NCBI GenBank assembly: GCA_019119395.1
Contig: DWXC01000027.1
Coordinates: 62,001-126,000 of the forward strand
Reading direction: 5' to 3'
DNA: 64,000 nucleotides
DNA from: Candidatus Borkfalkia stercoripullorum
GTDB taxonomy: Bacteria; Bacillota; Clostridia; Christensenellales; Borkfalkiaceae
Shown: piece after piece, positions 32,663 to 42,093 of the stretch
Layout of the letters: every line of letters starts with the position of its first letter
Position numbering within the stretch: the first letter of the stretch is position 1
Notes under the pieces: generated by a model
Seen by the model: only the letters and a program-made list of their open reading frames with translations
Databases searched by the model: none
What the model was told of the DNA's origin: nothing
Program-made: the position numbers and the translations under genes

Positions 32663-34024
32663 ATGGAAAAAACGTTTTGGCAGGATGTGGAGCATATTTT
32701 TTTCATCGGGATCGGCGGGGTCAGCATGAGCGGGCTGGCGGCGTACCTGATCGGGAAAGGCTTTTCCGTATCGGGAAGCGATATCGCGGAAAACGGCCGC
32801 ATTGCGCGTTTGCGGGCGTCGGGGGCACGAATATTTATCGGGCATCGAAGCGAAAACATCGGGGAAGCGCAGATCGTTGTATGCAGTTCCGCGATAAAAC
32901 AGAACAATCCCGAACGTCTTGCCGCGCTCGCGAAAGGGCTCCCCGTGATCGGAAGGGCGGATCTTTTATCCGCCATAGCGTCAGATTATAAAAATGTCGT
33001 CGCCGTTGCGGGGTGCCACGGCAAAACGACCGCGACGGCAATGTGCGCGCATGCGATCGAAAACTGCGCGGGCGGAGTGACGGCGCATATAGGCGGAGAG
33101 GATACCGAGTACGGCAATATGCACGTCGGCGGGGAACGGTTTTTCGTGACGGAAGCCTGCGAATACATGGCGAATTTTCTCAAACTCAGACCGAGTGCCG
33201 CGGTCGTGCTGAATACGGATGCGGATCATCTTGACTTTTACGGAAATGCGCAGAACCTGGCGCTTGCTTACTGCGAATTCTGCGAAAAGTCCGGCGCGTC
33301 GATCGTATGCAGGGAGGATAAGATCGCGGAGCTGATACGCCCCGAACTCACGTTCGGGCTCTCTCCCAAGAGCGACGTCTGCGCGGAAGATGTCGTCGGT
33401 CTGAACGGGAAATATGCGTTTACGCTGCGCGCATACGGCGAAATGCTCGACAAAGTAAGACTGAATGTTTACGGAAAACACAACGTTTACAATGCTTTGG
33501 CTGCCGCGGCCGTCTGTCTGCATTACCGTTTTCCCCCTTATCTGATCGCGGAAGGGCTGGAAAAATTCAAAGGGATACGGCGCAGGTTCGAGCAGATCGG
33601 CAGGTATGCGGGAGCGCGCTTCATAGCCGATTATGCGCATCACCCGAGCGAGATCGCGGCGGCGCTTCAGACCGCGCACGAAATCGCGCGCGGTAAACTG
33701 ATCGTCGTCTTTCAGCCGCATACGTATTCGCGGACGAAAGCGTTTTTCGACGCATTTGTCAACGTGCTTTCGGGGGTGGAAAACCTTGTGATCTACAAAA
33801 CGTATCCCGCGCGGGAATATTTCGACGAAGCCGGATGCGCGCTTACGCTTGCCGAACATCTTGACAGCGCCATATACATCGAGACGGTCAAAGAACTCGT
33901 TCTGTACCTGCGCGGAACGGTTTCGGCGGGCGGCACCGTTCTGGTTTTGGGCGCAGGGGATATTTATTATGCCGCGAAAGAGGCGTTGGCCCGGCTGAAC
34001 GGAAACGATCAGAAAATGCGATGA
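32663..34024 (+). CDS. murC: UDP-N-acetylmuramate:L-alanine ligase
   Basis: 453 residues. N-terminal IFFIGIGGVSMSGLA nucleotide motif, Mur P-loop AGCHGKTTATAM near residue 115, and ADYAHHPSEI near residue 320 identify MurC, which adds the first stem-peptide alanine. The start at 32663 gives the normal N-terminus. No ribosome site is visible before it, while TATATTATC sits only 4-11 bp upstream, so a leaderless transcript is possible. A 22-codon extension from TTG 32597 is open but unlikely. Located apart from the main dcw cluster, divergent from spoVG. Confidence 0.95.
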   Translation: MEKTFWQDVEHIFFIGIGGVSMSGLAAYLIGKGFSVSGSDIAENGRIARLRASGARIFIGHRSENIGEAQIVVCSSAIKQNNPERLAALAKGLPVIGRADLLSAIASDYKNVVAVAGCHGKTTATAMCAHAIENCAGGVTAHIGGEDTEYGNMHVGGERFFVTEACEYMANFLKLRPSAAVVLNTDADHLDFYGNAQNLALAYCEFCEKSGASIVCREDKIAELIRPELTFGLSPKSDVCAEDVVGLNGKYAFTLRAYGEMLDKVRLNVYGKHNVYNALAAAAVCLHYRFPPYLIAEGLEKFKGIRRRFEQIGRYAGARFIADYAHHPSEIAAALQTAHEIARGKLIVVFQPHTYSRTKAFFDAFVNVLSGVENLVIYKTYPAREYFDEAGCALTLAEHLDSAIYIETVKELVLYLRGTVSAGGTVLVLGAGDIYYAAKEALARLNGNDQKMR

Positions 34025-34042
34025 AGTCTTTCAATATAAACG

Positions 34043-34083
34043 GAGAGCGCGCGGTTTGCAAAAACCGCGCGCTCTCTTTTTCA
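34043..34083 (+). terminator. Terminator after murC
   Basis: Perfect 15-bp stem GAGAGCGCGCGGTTT / AAACCGCGCGCTCTC (34043-34057, 34062-34076), GCAA loop, then TTTTTT. Confidence 0.92.
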
Positions 34084-35286
34084 TATGTCTATTTCGGAAT
34101 TTTTCATTTTGCATGCGTAAATGTAATCGACGAATTGCTTTGCGCGCCTCGGCGAGCGCCCGCCCTTGGTGAGCGCCCAGCGCTCCGCCAAAGTAAAAAG
34201 TTCCTGTTCGGCGAGGTCCAGCTTCCTGTCGTTTGCGAGCTGGCGGATGATGGACAGGTATTCCGCCTTTCCCGTCGAGGAGAACAGGACGGTGAGCCCG
34301 AAACGGTCGGACAGCGAGAGCTGTTCTGCGAGCGTGTCGGACGCGTGCACGCTGTTGTCGCGGTCGGAAAAGTTTTCTTTGAGGATGTGCCGCCTGTTCG
34401 ACGTCGCCGCGATCATGACGTTGGCGCTCTTTTCGTTCATGCTTCCTTCGAGGCCGGCTTTGAGAGAGGTGACTTTTTCGTCGTGCTCTTCCAAAGAAAG
34501 GTCGTCTATAAAAATCATAAAGCGGAAGGGGAGCGGGGCGAGGGTCTCTTTCAAAGCGTTGATCTCTTTGATCTGGTCTTTGGGGATTTCCACGGCGCGC
34601 AGCCCGCGTTCCGCATATTTGTTGAGCATGGCGTGTACGGTCGAGGATTTGCCCGTTCCTTTATCCCCGTAGAGGAGCATGTTGGAATAGGGCAGCCCTT
34701 CTATGAAATTGACGATGTTGTCCTCGACGGCGCGCTTTTCCGCTTCATAATCTTTGAGGTCTGAAAGCGAGACGTCGGACGTGTTCCTGACGGGCACGAG
34801 CGACCCTTTTTCGAAAGTGAAGGCCTTATGCCCGATAAAGATGCCGTAACCGTTTTTGCGGTAGAACTCGGTGATACGGCCGATCGTTTCGTCCGAAGTC
34901 CAGTCTTTGCCGAACAGCGGATTGTCTTTGCCCGTGCGTATGCGGGGCAGGCCGTCCGCGACGCGCTCGGCGAGGAGGGGCGGCAGGTTTTCGGTGCAGT
35001 CCGCCACGGCGCGCAGGATCTGCAGATCGTGGCGGTAAGCGGCCAGGATATCCTCGTTCAGCCCGCCCGAAAAGGCGCGGCGGGCAAAAAGATTGTCGTC
35101 GTAGAGGATCGCGTTTGCGAGATGCGCGGCGAAAGCGTTTTGCTCGCCGGACGTGAGCAGCGCGGCGTAAGCGCGGGCGTATTTTTCGGGATCGTCCTCT
35201 TCGACCGCGCCGACGAATGCCGCCGCCGCTTCTTCGAGGCATACGCCGCGAAGCAAAATAAGTTCCTTTACAGATTGTGTTTTCAT
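34081..35286 (-). CDS. DUF815 family AAA+ ATPase
   Basis: 401 residues. Walker A GDKGTGKSST is near residue 209 and Walker B FRMFIDDLS-like FMIFIDDLSLEE near 254. A sensor-1 segment IAATSNRRH follows, and the C-terminus is LTKGGRSPRRAKQFVDYI. This is the conserved DUF815 ATPase, predicted cytoplasmic and of unknown physiological role in most bacteria. The N-terminal ~150 residues are helical and variable. A good promoter lies upstream, and the gene converges on murC. Confidence 0.88.
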   Translation of the reverse strand: MKTQSVKELILLRGVCLEEAAAAFVGAVEEDDPEKYARAYAALLTSGEQNAFAAHLANAILYDDNLFARRAFSGGLNEDILAAYRHDLQILRAVADCTENLPPLLAERVADGLPRIRTGKDNPLFGKDWTSDETIGRITEFYRKNGYGIFIGHKAFTFEKGSLVPVRNTSDVSLSDLKDYEAEKRAVEDNIVNFIEGLPYSNMLLYGDKGTGKSSTVHAMLNKYAERGLRAVEIPKDQIKEINALKETLAPLPFRFMIFIDDLSLEEHDEKVTSLKAGLEGSMNEKSANVMIAATSNRRHILKENFSDRDNSVHASDTLAEQLSLSDRFGLTVLFSSTGKAEYLSIIRQLANDRKLDLAEQELFTLAERWALTKGGRSPRRAKQFVDYIYACKMKNSEIDI

Positions 35287-35325
35287 AAATATTCTCCGTC
35301 GGGAAACTGTCGTGGAATTGTTTTC

Positions 35326-35354
35326 ATTATACTTTTTTTTTCATGCAAAAGCAA
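35326..35354 (-). promoter_or_regulatory. Promoter for the DUF815 gene
   Basis: Minus strand TTGCTT (35349-35354), 17 bp including nine A, TATAAT (35326-35331). Confidence 0.65.
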
Positions 35355-35385
35355 TCGTTTGCGGGGCTTTGCGGCATGAAACGCG

Positions 35386-35404
35386 CGATTCGGTTTGCGA
35401 ATCG
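35386..35404. promoter_or_regulatory. Inverted repeat in the DUF815-ilvC divergent region
   Basis: CGATTCG-gtttg-CGAATCG, perfect, between the two divergent promoters. Could be an operator or an untranslated hairpin; no other support. Confidence 0.3.
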
Positions 35405-35446
35405 AACCGATAGCGAAAATTGATAAATAAAATTGCGTTTTTCCGC

Positions 35447-36542
<1,096 letters not shown>

Positions 36543-36566
36543 ATTTCTGCTTCGGCAAAGTTGCGG

Positions 36567-36594
36567 CCCGCGGGATTTTCCCGCGGGTTTTTTT
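36567..36594 (+). terminator. Terminator after ilvC
   Basis: CCCGCGGG-ATTTT-CCCGCGGG (36567-36587) then seven T. Confidence 0.92.
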
Positions 36595-36613
36595 ATATTT
36601 ACCGCCTTTTGAG

Positions 36614-36642
36614 TTGATAAAAAGTCAGATAAATGGTATAAT
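36614..36642 (+). promoter_or_regulatory. Promoter for ftsK and downstream genes
   Basis: TTGATA (36614-36619), 17 bp, TATAAT (36637-36642), ~60 bp before the ftsK start. Confidence 0.8.
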
Positions 36643-36702
36643 ATTACCGTTATATTCGAACAGAAAAACCGCGGGCGCAGACTTGCGGCAGGAGAGAGTG
36701 TT

Positions 36703-39700
36703 TTGAATAATCTGGGAAGAGGCAGTGAAGATAAAAAGAAGGACAAAGACCGCATTCTGACGCGCGAAACGATGGGGTTCGTGCTGGTTTTGTTTGCGGT
36801 GATCGCGTTGGTCATTCTCATATCGCGCAGAGCGATTTTCGGGAGCGTGGGATGGGCGTTCAGCAGTTTTCTGCTGGGCGTGTTCGGTTATTGCGCTTAC
36901 GCGGTTCTCGCCGCGCTCATTTATTGGGGGATCGTGCTGATTTCGGGTAAAAAGGTTTCCGCCCGGAAAAAGACGGTCGCCCTCTGTGTGCTTGCGTTTG
37001 TGTTTTTCGTCTGCCTGATCCATACGATCACCTGTCAGGCGGGCGGCATCAGCAGCAGGGGGAGTTACGGCGGGTATCTGTCCGCATGTTACGATGCGGG
37101 GGAGAACAGCTTTTTCCGCACGACGGGCGGCGGCGTTATCGTCGGGCTCATCGTATATCCGGTCATAAGGCTCACGACTTATGTGGGCGGGTATATCATT
37201 TTCTCCCTTTTGCTTGCGGCCACGATCTATTTTATCTATTCTTCGCGCGTTGCCGTCGCGGCGGAAAAAAGGCGCAGGAAGCAGGAAGAAGAAAAGATGG
37301 TGGACGCGGCCTCGGCGGATACGTCGGGCCTGTACGACCTCAATTATGCGGACGGCGCACAGGTGCAGCAGTCCCCGCAACAGCCGCCGTATGACTACGG
37401 CGCGCCTTCGGCGCAGCAGTCCGTGCAGCAGCCGCAAAGCGGACAGCCGTATCCGCAGCCTTATTATCAGCCTCAGCCCGCGGCCGACCCTTCCAAACGC
37501 CTTTTTGCGGTGGGGGACGAATTTGATCTGAAAACGAAGAGGGAACTCCGCCAGGATCGCCGCGCGGAAGCCGCGAGGAAAGCGGAGGCGCAGCAGCAGA
37601 CCCCGCCGCCCGCCCAGCCGCTTTCGCCCTATGCGAAGAGCCGCAGCATCCTGTATCCCGAAAACGCTTCGGGATATACGAACAATCTTATTTTCGATTC
37701 CAATTCTTATTTCAACAACCCGAACAGAGGCATTATTTCCGAGCAGCAGTATTCGGACAATTTCAGGGGGGCTTCGTCCCTTTTCGAAGGGCACGAGCGC
37801 GCCAACCGTTCCGAACCCGCACGTCCCGAAACAAAACCGCAGGATGCGCCGCAGGCTTCCGCCAACTATTCTTCCATGTACGCGGATGCGGCGGAAAGCA
37901 ACATCACATATACGAACAAGCCGAAAAAAATCGTTACGGACACCACCCGTGCGAGCGATGCGGCGCAGCCCGATTCGCCCGTTTCCACCTACCGTGCGGA
38001 CGGCGATTATTACAGGAAAGACGTGAACACGTCGTTCTCGGCGGGTGAGGGGCTGAATTCGCGCCGTCCCGTATCGTCGTTTACGGAATCGGCGGCAGAC
38101 GTTTCTCCGTCCGTACCGCCCGTGCGCAGTACGCCTGTACCGCCCGTGCGCAGTACGCCCGTCCGTCCCGAACCGGCGGTTTCGGCGGAGCCTGCCCGCA
38201 CCGAGCCCGAGGAGCGCGCGCCTTTGAGCGGCAGAGAGGCGGAAACGGCGCCGGAGCCCGAACAGACGGAATCGCGTACGGACAGTTTTTCGGATCGCGT
38301 GATCCGTTCGGTCCGTGAAGAGCGGCCTGCCGAAGAACCTCCCGTGCGCGAAGAACCTCCCGTGCGCGGACGCACGGAGGAGAGCGTGCGGTTTATGCCT
38401 CCGAGCGATTACGAAAAAGAGGAGGAAGAGCGCTCGTCCTTGCAGCCGATCACCGACGAATTCGATTCGGCCGTCAATATTTTCGACGAAGACGAGGATG
38501 AGCCCGACGAATCCGTCGTTCCCGAAGCTGCGGAGCGGCTTCGCCGCGAAGAAGCCGAGCCTTTGCCTCCCCGCAGGGAGACGGCGCGCGCGGCCGTTTC
38601 CGAGCCTGCGGCCGAAGAACAGCCCAGGAAGAAGCACGTATACGCGCGCTATAACGCGCCGCCGATCACTCTTTTGAGCGATTATCAGAGCATGTATGCG
38701 ACTGACGGAGCGGAGATCGAGCACAACAAAGAGACGATCATGGATACGCTGTACCAGCTCAAGATCCCTTCCGAAGTGCTTTCCGTTACCCAGGGGCCGA
38801 CGGTCACGCGGTACGACATCGACGTCCCCGGCAACATCCCCGCAAGCCGCGTTTTGAGTTACGACAAGGAACTGGCGATGCGCCTACACGCCAAGGACGG
38901 CGTCAATATCCAGCCGAACTACGAAAACGGTTCGTACAGCATCGAAGTCCCGAACAAGCAAAAGGCGACGGTCGGGCTGAAAGAAATGCTCCTGACGGAC
39001 GAGTTTCAGAACGTGAAACCAGGCTCGCTCGTGTTCGGCCTCGGCAAGGATATCGAAGGCAGGGCTACGTGCGGCGATATCAAAAAGATGAAGCACCTGC
39101 TCGTTGCCGGTTCCACCGGTTCGGGCAAGAGCGTCTGCCTGAACGCGCTCATCATCAGCCTTCTTTATAAGTACAGCCCCGAAGAGTTGCGGCTCATCCT
39201 CGTCGACCCGAAACAGGTTGAGTTTAGTATCTATGAAAAGTTACCTCATTTGATGATTAACGAGATTGTGTTTGAACCCGCAAAAGTTATCAATATACTA
39301 AATTGGGCAATTACGGAGATGGAGAGGAGGTATGGGTTATTTCATGCCAAATCGAAAGCGGGTACTCATGTAAGGGAGATCGACGAATATAATGAACATC
39401 TGAACGAGGACGAGGAAAAACTCCCGAAGATCGTCATGATCATCGACGAGCTTGCCGACCTCATGTCGGTGGCAAAGAAGGACATCGAGGACAGGATTCA
39501 GCGACTTACGGCAAAGTCGCGCGCGGCGGGCATCCACCTCGTGCTTGCGACGCAGAGGCCGTCGACGGACGTCATCACGGGCATCATCAAATCCAACCTG
39601 CCCACGCGTATCGCGTTCAAGGTCGTGCAGGAAGTGGACTCGCGCACCATTCTCGACTCCTCCGGAGCGGAAAAGCTGCTCGGTTACGGCGATATGCTCT

Positions 39701-40110
39701 ATAAAATGGACACGATGACTTTCCCGTACCGTTTGCAGGGGGCGTTTTTGAGTTCGCAGGAAGTGCAGGACGTCGTGGAATACATCAAAGAACACAACGA
39801 GGCATACTTCGACGAGAGCGTTTCCAACTTCATCAACAACAACAATTCCGGCGGAACGGAGAGCGGAAGCGATGGCGGAGACAACGTCGAACCCGTTTAC
39901 ATCGATGCGCTCAGGCATGCCGTGGCTGCGGGGCAGACGTCCATTTCCATGATACAGCGCAAGTGCGGCGTCGGATATCCGAAGGCGGGCAAGATCATCG
40001 AATGGATGGAAAACATGGGCTATATTTCCGCATTCGACGGCGCAAAAGCGCGCAAGGTACTCATGGCGCAGGAAGAATTCGACAGTAAATACGGCGACTA
40101 CGGAAACTGA
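36703..40110 (+). CDS. ftsK: DNA translocase FtsK/SpoIIIE with very long linker
   Basis: 1135 residues. TTG start behind AGGAGAGAGTG. About four transmembrane helices occupy residues 22-185. A ~480-residue low-complexity linker rich in Pro, Gln, Glu and Arg (about 195-650) includes exact tandem repeats. The motor domain follows: Walker A AGSTGSGKSVC near residue 805, Walker B KIVMIIDELADLM near 910. The C-terminal gamma winged helix SISMIQRKCGVGYPKAGKI reads KOPS/SRS sites. It pumps chromosomal DNA through the closing septum, in division and probably sporulation. The motor-coding part between ~39215 and ~39405 is strikingly AT-rich. First gene of an apparent ftsK-rimO-pgsA-cinA-recA-nadE run. 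Confidence 0.96.
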   Translation: MNNLGRGSEDKKKDKDRILTRETMGFVLVLFAVIALVILISRRAIFGSVGWAFSSFLLGVFGYCAYAVLAALIYWGIVLISGKKVSARKKTVALCVLAFVFFVCLIHTITCQAGGISSRGSYGGYLSACYDAGENSFFRTTGGGVIVGLIVYPVIRLTTYVGGYIIFSLLLAATIYFIYSSRVAVAAEKRRRKQEEEKMVDAASADTSGLYDLNYADGAQVQQSPQQPPYDYGAPSAQQSVQQPQSGQPYPQPYYQPQPAADPSKRLFAVGDEFDLKTKRELRQDRRAEAARKAEAQQQTPPPAQPLSPYAKSRSILYPENASGYTNNLIFDSNSYFNNPNRGIISEQQYSDNFRGASSLFEGHERANRSEPARPETKPQDAPQASANYSSMYADAAESNITYTNKPKKIVTDTTRASDAAQPDSPVSTYRADGDYYRKDVNTSFSAGEGLNSRRPVSSFTESAADVSPSVPPVRSTPVPPVRSTPVRPEPAVSAEPARTEPEERAPLSGREAETAPEPEQTESRTDSFSDRVIRSVREERPAEEPPVREEPPVRGRTEESVRFMPPSDYEKEEEERSSLQPITDEFDSAVNIFDEDEDEPDESVVPEAAERLRREEAEPLPPRRETARAAVSEPAAEEQPRKKHVYARYNAPPITLLSDYQSMYATDGAEIEHNKETIMDTLYQLKIPSEVLSVTQGPTVTRYDIDVPGNIPASRVLSYDKELAMRLHAKDGVNIQPNYENGSYSIEVPNKQKATVGLKEMLLTDEFQNVKPGSLVFGLGKDIEGRATCGDIKKMKHLLVAGSTGSGKSVCLNALIISLLYKYSPEELRLILVDPKQVEFSIYEKLPHLMINEIVFEPAKVINILNWAITEMERRYGLFHAKSKAGTHVREIDEYNEHLNEDEEKLPKIVMIIDELADLMSVAKKDIEDRIQRLTAKSRAAGIHLVLATQRPSTDVITGIIKSNLPTRIAFKVVQEVDSRTILDSSGAEKLLGYGDMLYKMDTMTFPYRLQGAFLSSQEVQDVVEYIKEHNEAYFDESVSNFINNNNSGGTESGSDGGDNVEPVYIDALRHAVAAGQTSISMIQRKCGVGYPKAGKIIEWMENMGYISAFDGAKARKVLMAQEEFDSKYGDYGN
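38113..38160 (+). repeat. 24-bp tandem duplication in ftsK linker
   Basis: Two adjacent copies of GTACCGCCCGTGCGCAGTAC-GCC(T/C), differing only at the last base, encode the repeated peptide VPPVRSTP. Confidence 0.9.
38331..38366 (+). repeat. 18-bp tandem duplication in ftsK linker
   Basis: Two identical adjacent copies of CGAAGAACCTCCCGTGCG encode EEPPVR twice. Confidence 0.9.
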
Positions 40111-40111
40111 T

Positions 40112-41437
40112 ATGCTGGAAAATAAAAAATTCGGAATGATCTCGCTCGGCTGCGATAAAAACAGGGTGGACGCCGAACGGCTTCTCGACGTCATCCGTTC
40201 CCGCGGCGGCGAGATCACCGACGATATTTCTGAAGCCGACATTCTCATCGTAAATACGTGCGCCTTTCTCGAAGAGTCGAGAAAAGAAGCGATCGAAACG
40301 GTGCTCGAATGCGACGCATACCGATCGGGAAATCTCGAAAAACTCGTCGTGAGCGGCTGTCTCCCCGAAAAATATATCGGGGAACTGTTCCCGTCTTTGA
40401 CGGAAGGCGACGTCTTTCTCGGCTGCAACGACGCGGAAGAACTGTTTTCCGCGCTCGAGCGCTCATACCGCGAAGGTCGCGTCAACGGCGTGGGGCAGGG
40501 ATGCGAACACACGCAGGGGCGCGTCTTGACCACGCCCGCGCATTACGCGTATCTGAAGATCGCGGACGGGTGCAACAATTTTTGTACCTATTGCCTGATC
40601 CCGAAAATCAGGGGAAAATACCGTTCCTACCCGATCGAAGAACTCGTAAAGGAAGCGGAGTCGCTCGGAGATCTTTCCGAGCTCATTCTCGTCGCGCAGG
40701 ACGTGACCAGGTACGGGATCGACCTGTACGGAGAAAAGAGCCTTGTAAAACTCATCCGCGCGCTTACGTCGCTCGAAAATATCGGCTGCGTGCGGCTTTT
40801 GTACTGCTACCCCGATGTCATAGACGACGCTCTGATCGCGGAAATGCGCGACAATCCCAAAGTGGTCAAATACATAGACATCCCGCTCCAACACAGCGAG
40901 GACAGGGTGTTGAAACTCATGAACCGTAAGGGGACGCGCGCGGAGTACCTCGCGCTCATCGCAAAACTGCGCGAAAACATTCCCGGGATCGCGATCCGCT
41001 CCACCTTTATTGCGGGGTTTCCCACCGAAACGGAAGAGGAATCGGAAGCGCTCGCGGATTTTTTGCGGGAAGCGAAGCTGACGAACTGCGGCTTTTTCGC
41101 CTATTCGAGAGAGCCGGATACGCCCGCGTATAAACTTAAAGGGCAGATAACCGAAGCGGTCAAAAAAAGGCGCGTCGGACGCTTGTACGGCGTGCAGGAG
41201 AAGATCTCCGCAGAGTTTCTCGCGGGGTTTGTCGGAAAAAACATAGAGGTGCTCTGCGACGGGATCGACTACGAAAACGGCCGTTTCGAGGGCAGGGCGT
41301 ATTTCAGCGCTCCCGAGATCGACGGAAAGGTTTACTTCAACGCGGCGAACGCGTGCCAGGGCGAAAGGTATACCGTTCGGGTCACCCGTTCGGACAGTTA
41401 CGATTTATACGGCGAAACGGAGGATTATCAAGCATGA
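40112..41437 (+). CDS. rimO: Ribosomal protein S12 methylthiotransferase RimO
   Basis: 441 residues, a radical SAM methylthiotransferase acting on the conserved S12 aspartate. The N-terminal UPF0004 domain starts FGMISLGCDKNRVDAE and includes VNTCAF. The radical SAM cluster ADGCNNFCTYCLIPKIRGK is near residue 152, followed by a C-terminal TRAM region. The length and SLGCDKN opening favour RimO over MiaB. It starts 1 bp after ftsK and overlaps pgsA (ATGA). Confidence 0.95.
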   Translation: MLENKKFGMISLGCDKNRVDAERLLDVIRSRGGEITDDISEADILIVNTCAFLEESRKEAIETVLECDAYRSGNLEKLVVSGCLPEKYIGELFPSLTEGDVFLGCNDAEELFSALERSYREGRVNGVGQGCEHTQGRVLTTPAHYAYLKIADGCNNFCTYCLIPKIRGKYRSYPIEELVKEAESLGDLSELILVAQDVTRYGIDLYGEKSLVKLIRALTSLENIGCVRLLYCYPDVIDDALIAEMRDNPKVVKYIDIPLQHSEDRVLKLMNRKGTRAEYLALIAKLRENIPGIAIRSTFIAGFPTETEEESEALADFLREAKLTNCGFFAYSREPDTPAYKLKGQITEAVKKRRVGRLYGVQEKISAEFLAGFVGKNIEVLCDGIDYENGRFEGRAYFSAPEIDGKVYFNAANACQGERYTVRVTRSDSYDLYGETEDYQA

Positions 41438-42093
41438 ATCTGCCGAACAAGATCACATTGTCGAGGATTTTTCTCATCCCCGTGTTTGTGGCGGTGTTTT
41501 TTCTTACGGTCATACCGTATAACTATTTCATCTCGTGTATCATTTTTATCGTCGCGGCATGTACCGACTTTATAGACGGGCACATCGCGAGGAAGTATAA
41601 TTTGGTCACGAATCTGGGCAAATTCCTCGATCCGATCGCGGACAAGGTGCTCGTTTCGTCCGCGCTCATCTGCATGCTCGTAAAGCCCGGAGTGCTTTCC
41701 GTGATGTGGCAGGGCGATTGGGTCATGATCGTGAGCGGGCTTTGCGTCGCGGTCATTCTCGCGCGCGAACTGATCGTGAGCGGCTTCCGCATGGTCGCCG
41801 CCAGCACGGGGCTCGTCCTTGCTGCGGACAAGGTGGGGAAAGTCAAAACGACTTTCCAGGATATTGCCATCGCCATGCTTCTGGCAGGGGCAAACTTTTT
41901 CGGGCTCGCAACCGTCGGCAAAGTGTTCAACGTTATCGGTCTCGTTTGCCTCGTCATTGCGACCGTCCTTACGATCTGGTCGGGGGCCGGTTATATCGTA
42001 AAGAACAGGAAAGTATTGAGTGCGCCCGTAGAAAAAAAGTCCGAGAAAACGCAAGAGGAGAATAAAGAGGAAAGCGGCGGCGAGTCCGTATGA
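41434..42093 (+). CDS. pgsA: CDP-diacylglycerol:glycerol-3-phosphate 3-phosphatidyltransferase
   Basis: 219 residues, a membrane enzyme with about five helices. The CDP-alcohol phosphotransferase motif is complete: DFIDGHIARKYN followed by GKFLDPIADK (D-G-x2-A-R-x8-G-x3-D-x3-D) near residues 47-70. It makes phosphatidylglycerol phosphate. The start at 41434 overlaps the rimO stop; a longer frame is rejected. A charged ~30-residue tail rich in Glu and Lys closes the protein. Confidence 0.95.
   Translation: MNLPNKITLSRIFLIPVFVAVFFLTVIPYNYFISCIIFIVAACTDFIDGHIARKYNLVTNLGKFLDPIADKVLVSSALICMLVKPGVLSVMWQGDWVMIVSGLCVAVILARELIVSGFRMVAASTGLVLAADKVGKVKTTFQDIAIAMLLAGANFFGLATVGKVFNVIGLVCLVIATVLTIWSGAGYIVKNRKVLSAPVEKKSEKTQEENKEESGGESV

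Noticed and set aside
34021-34764. 247-residue plus-strand frame over the DUF815 gene
   Set aside because: Shadow of the conserved ATPase and crosses the murC terminator.
36625-38724. 699-residue minus-strand frame over the ftsK linker
   Set aside because: Low-complexity antisense of the Q/P-rich linker; composition explained by the coding strand.
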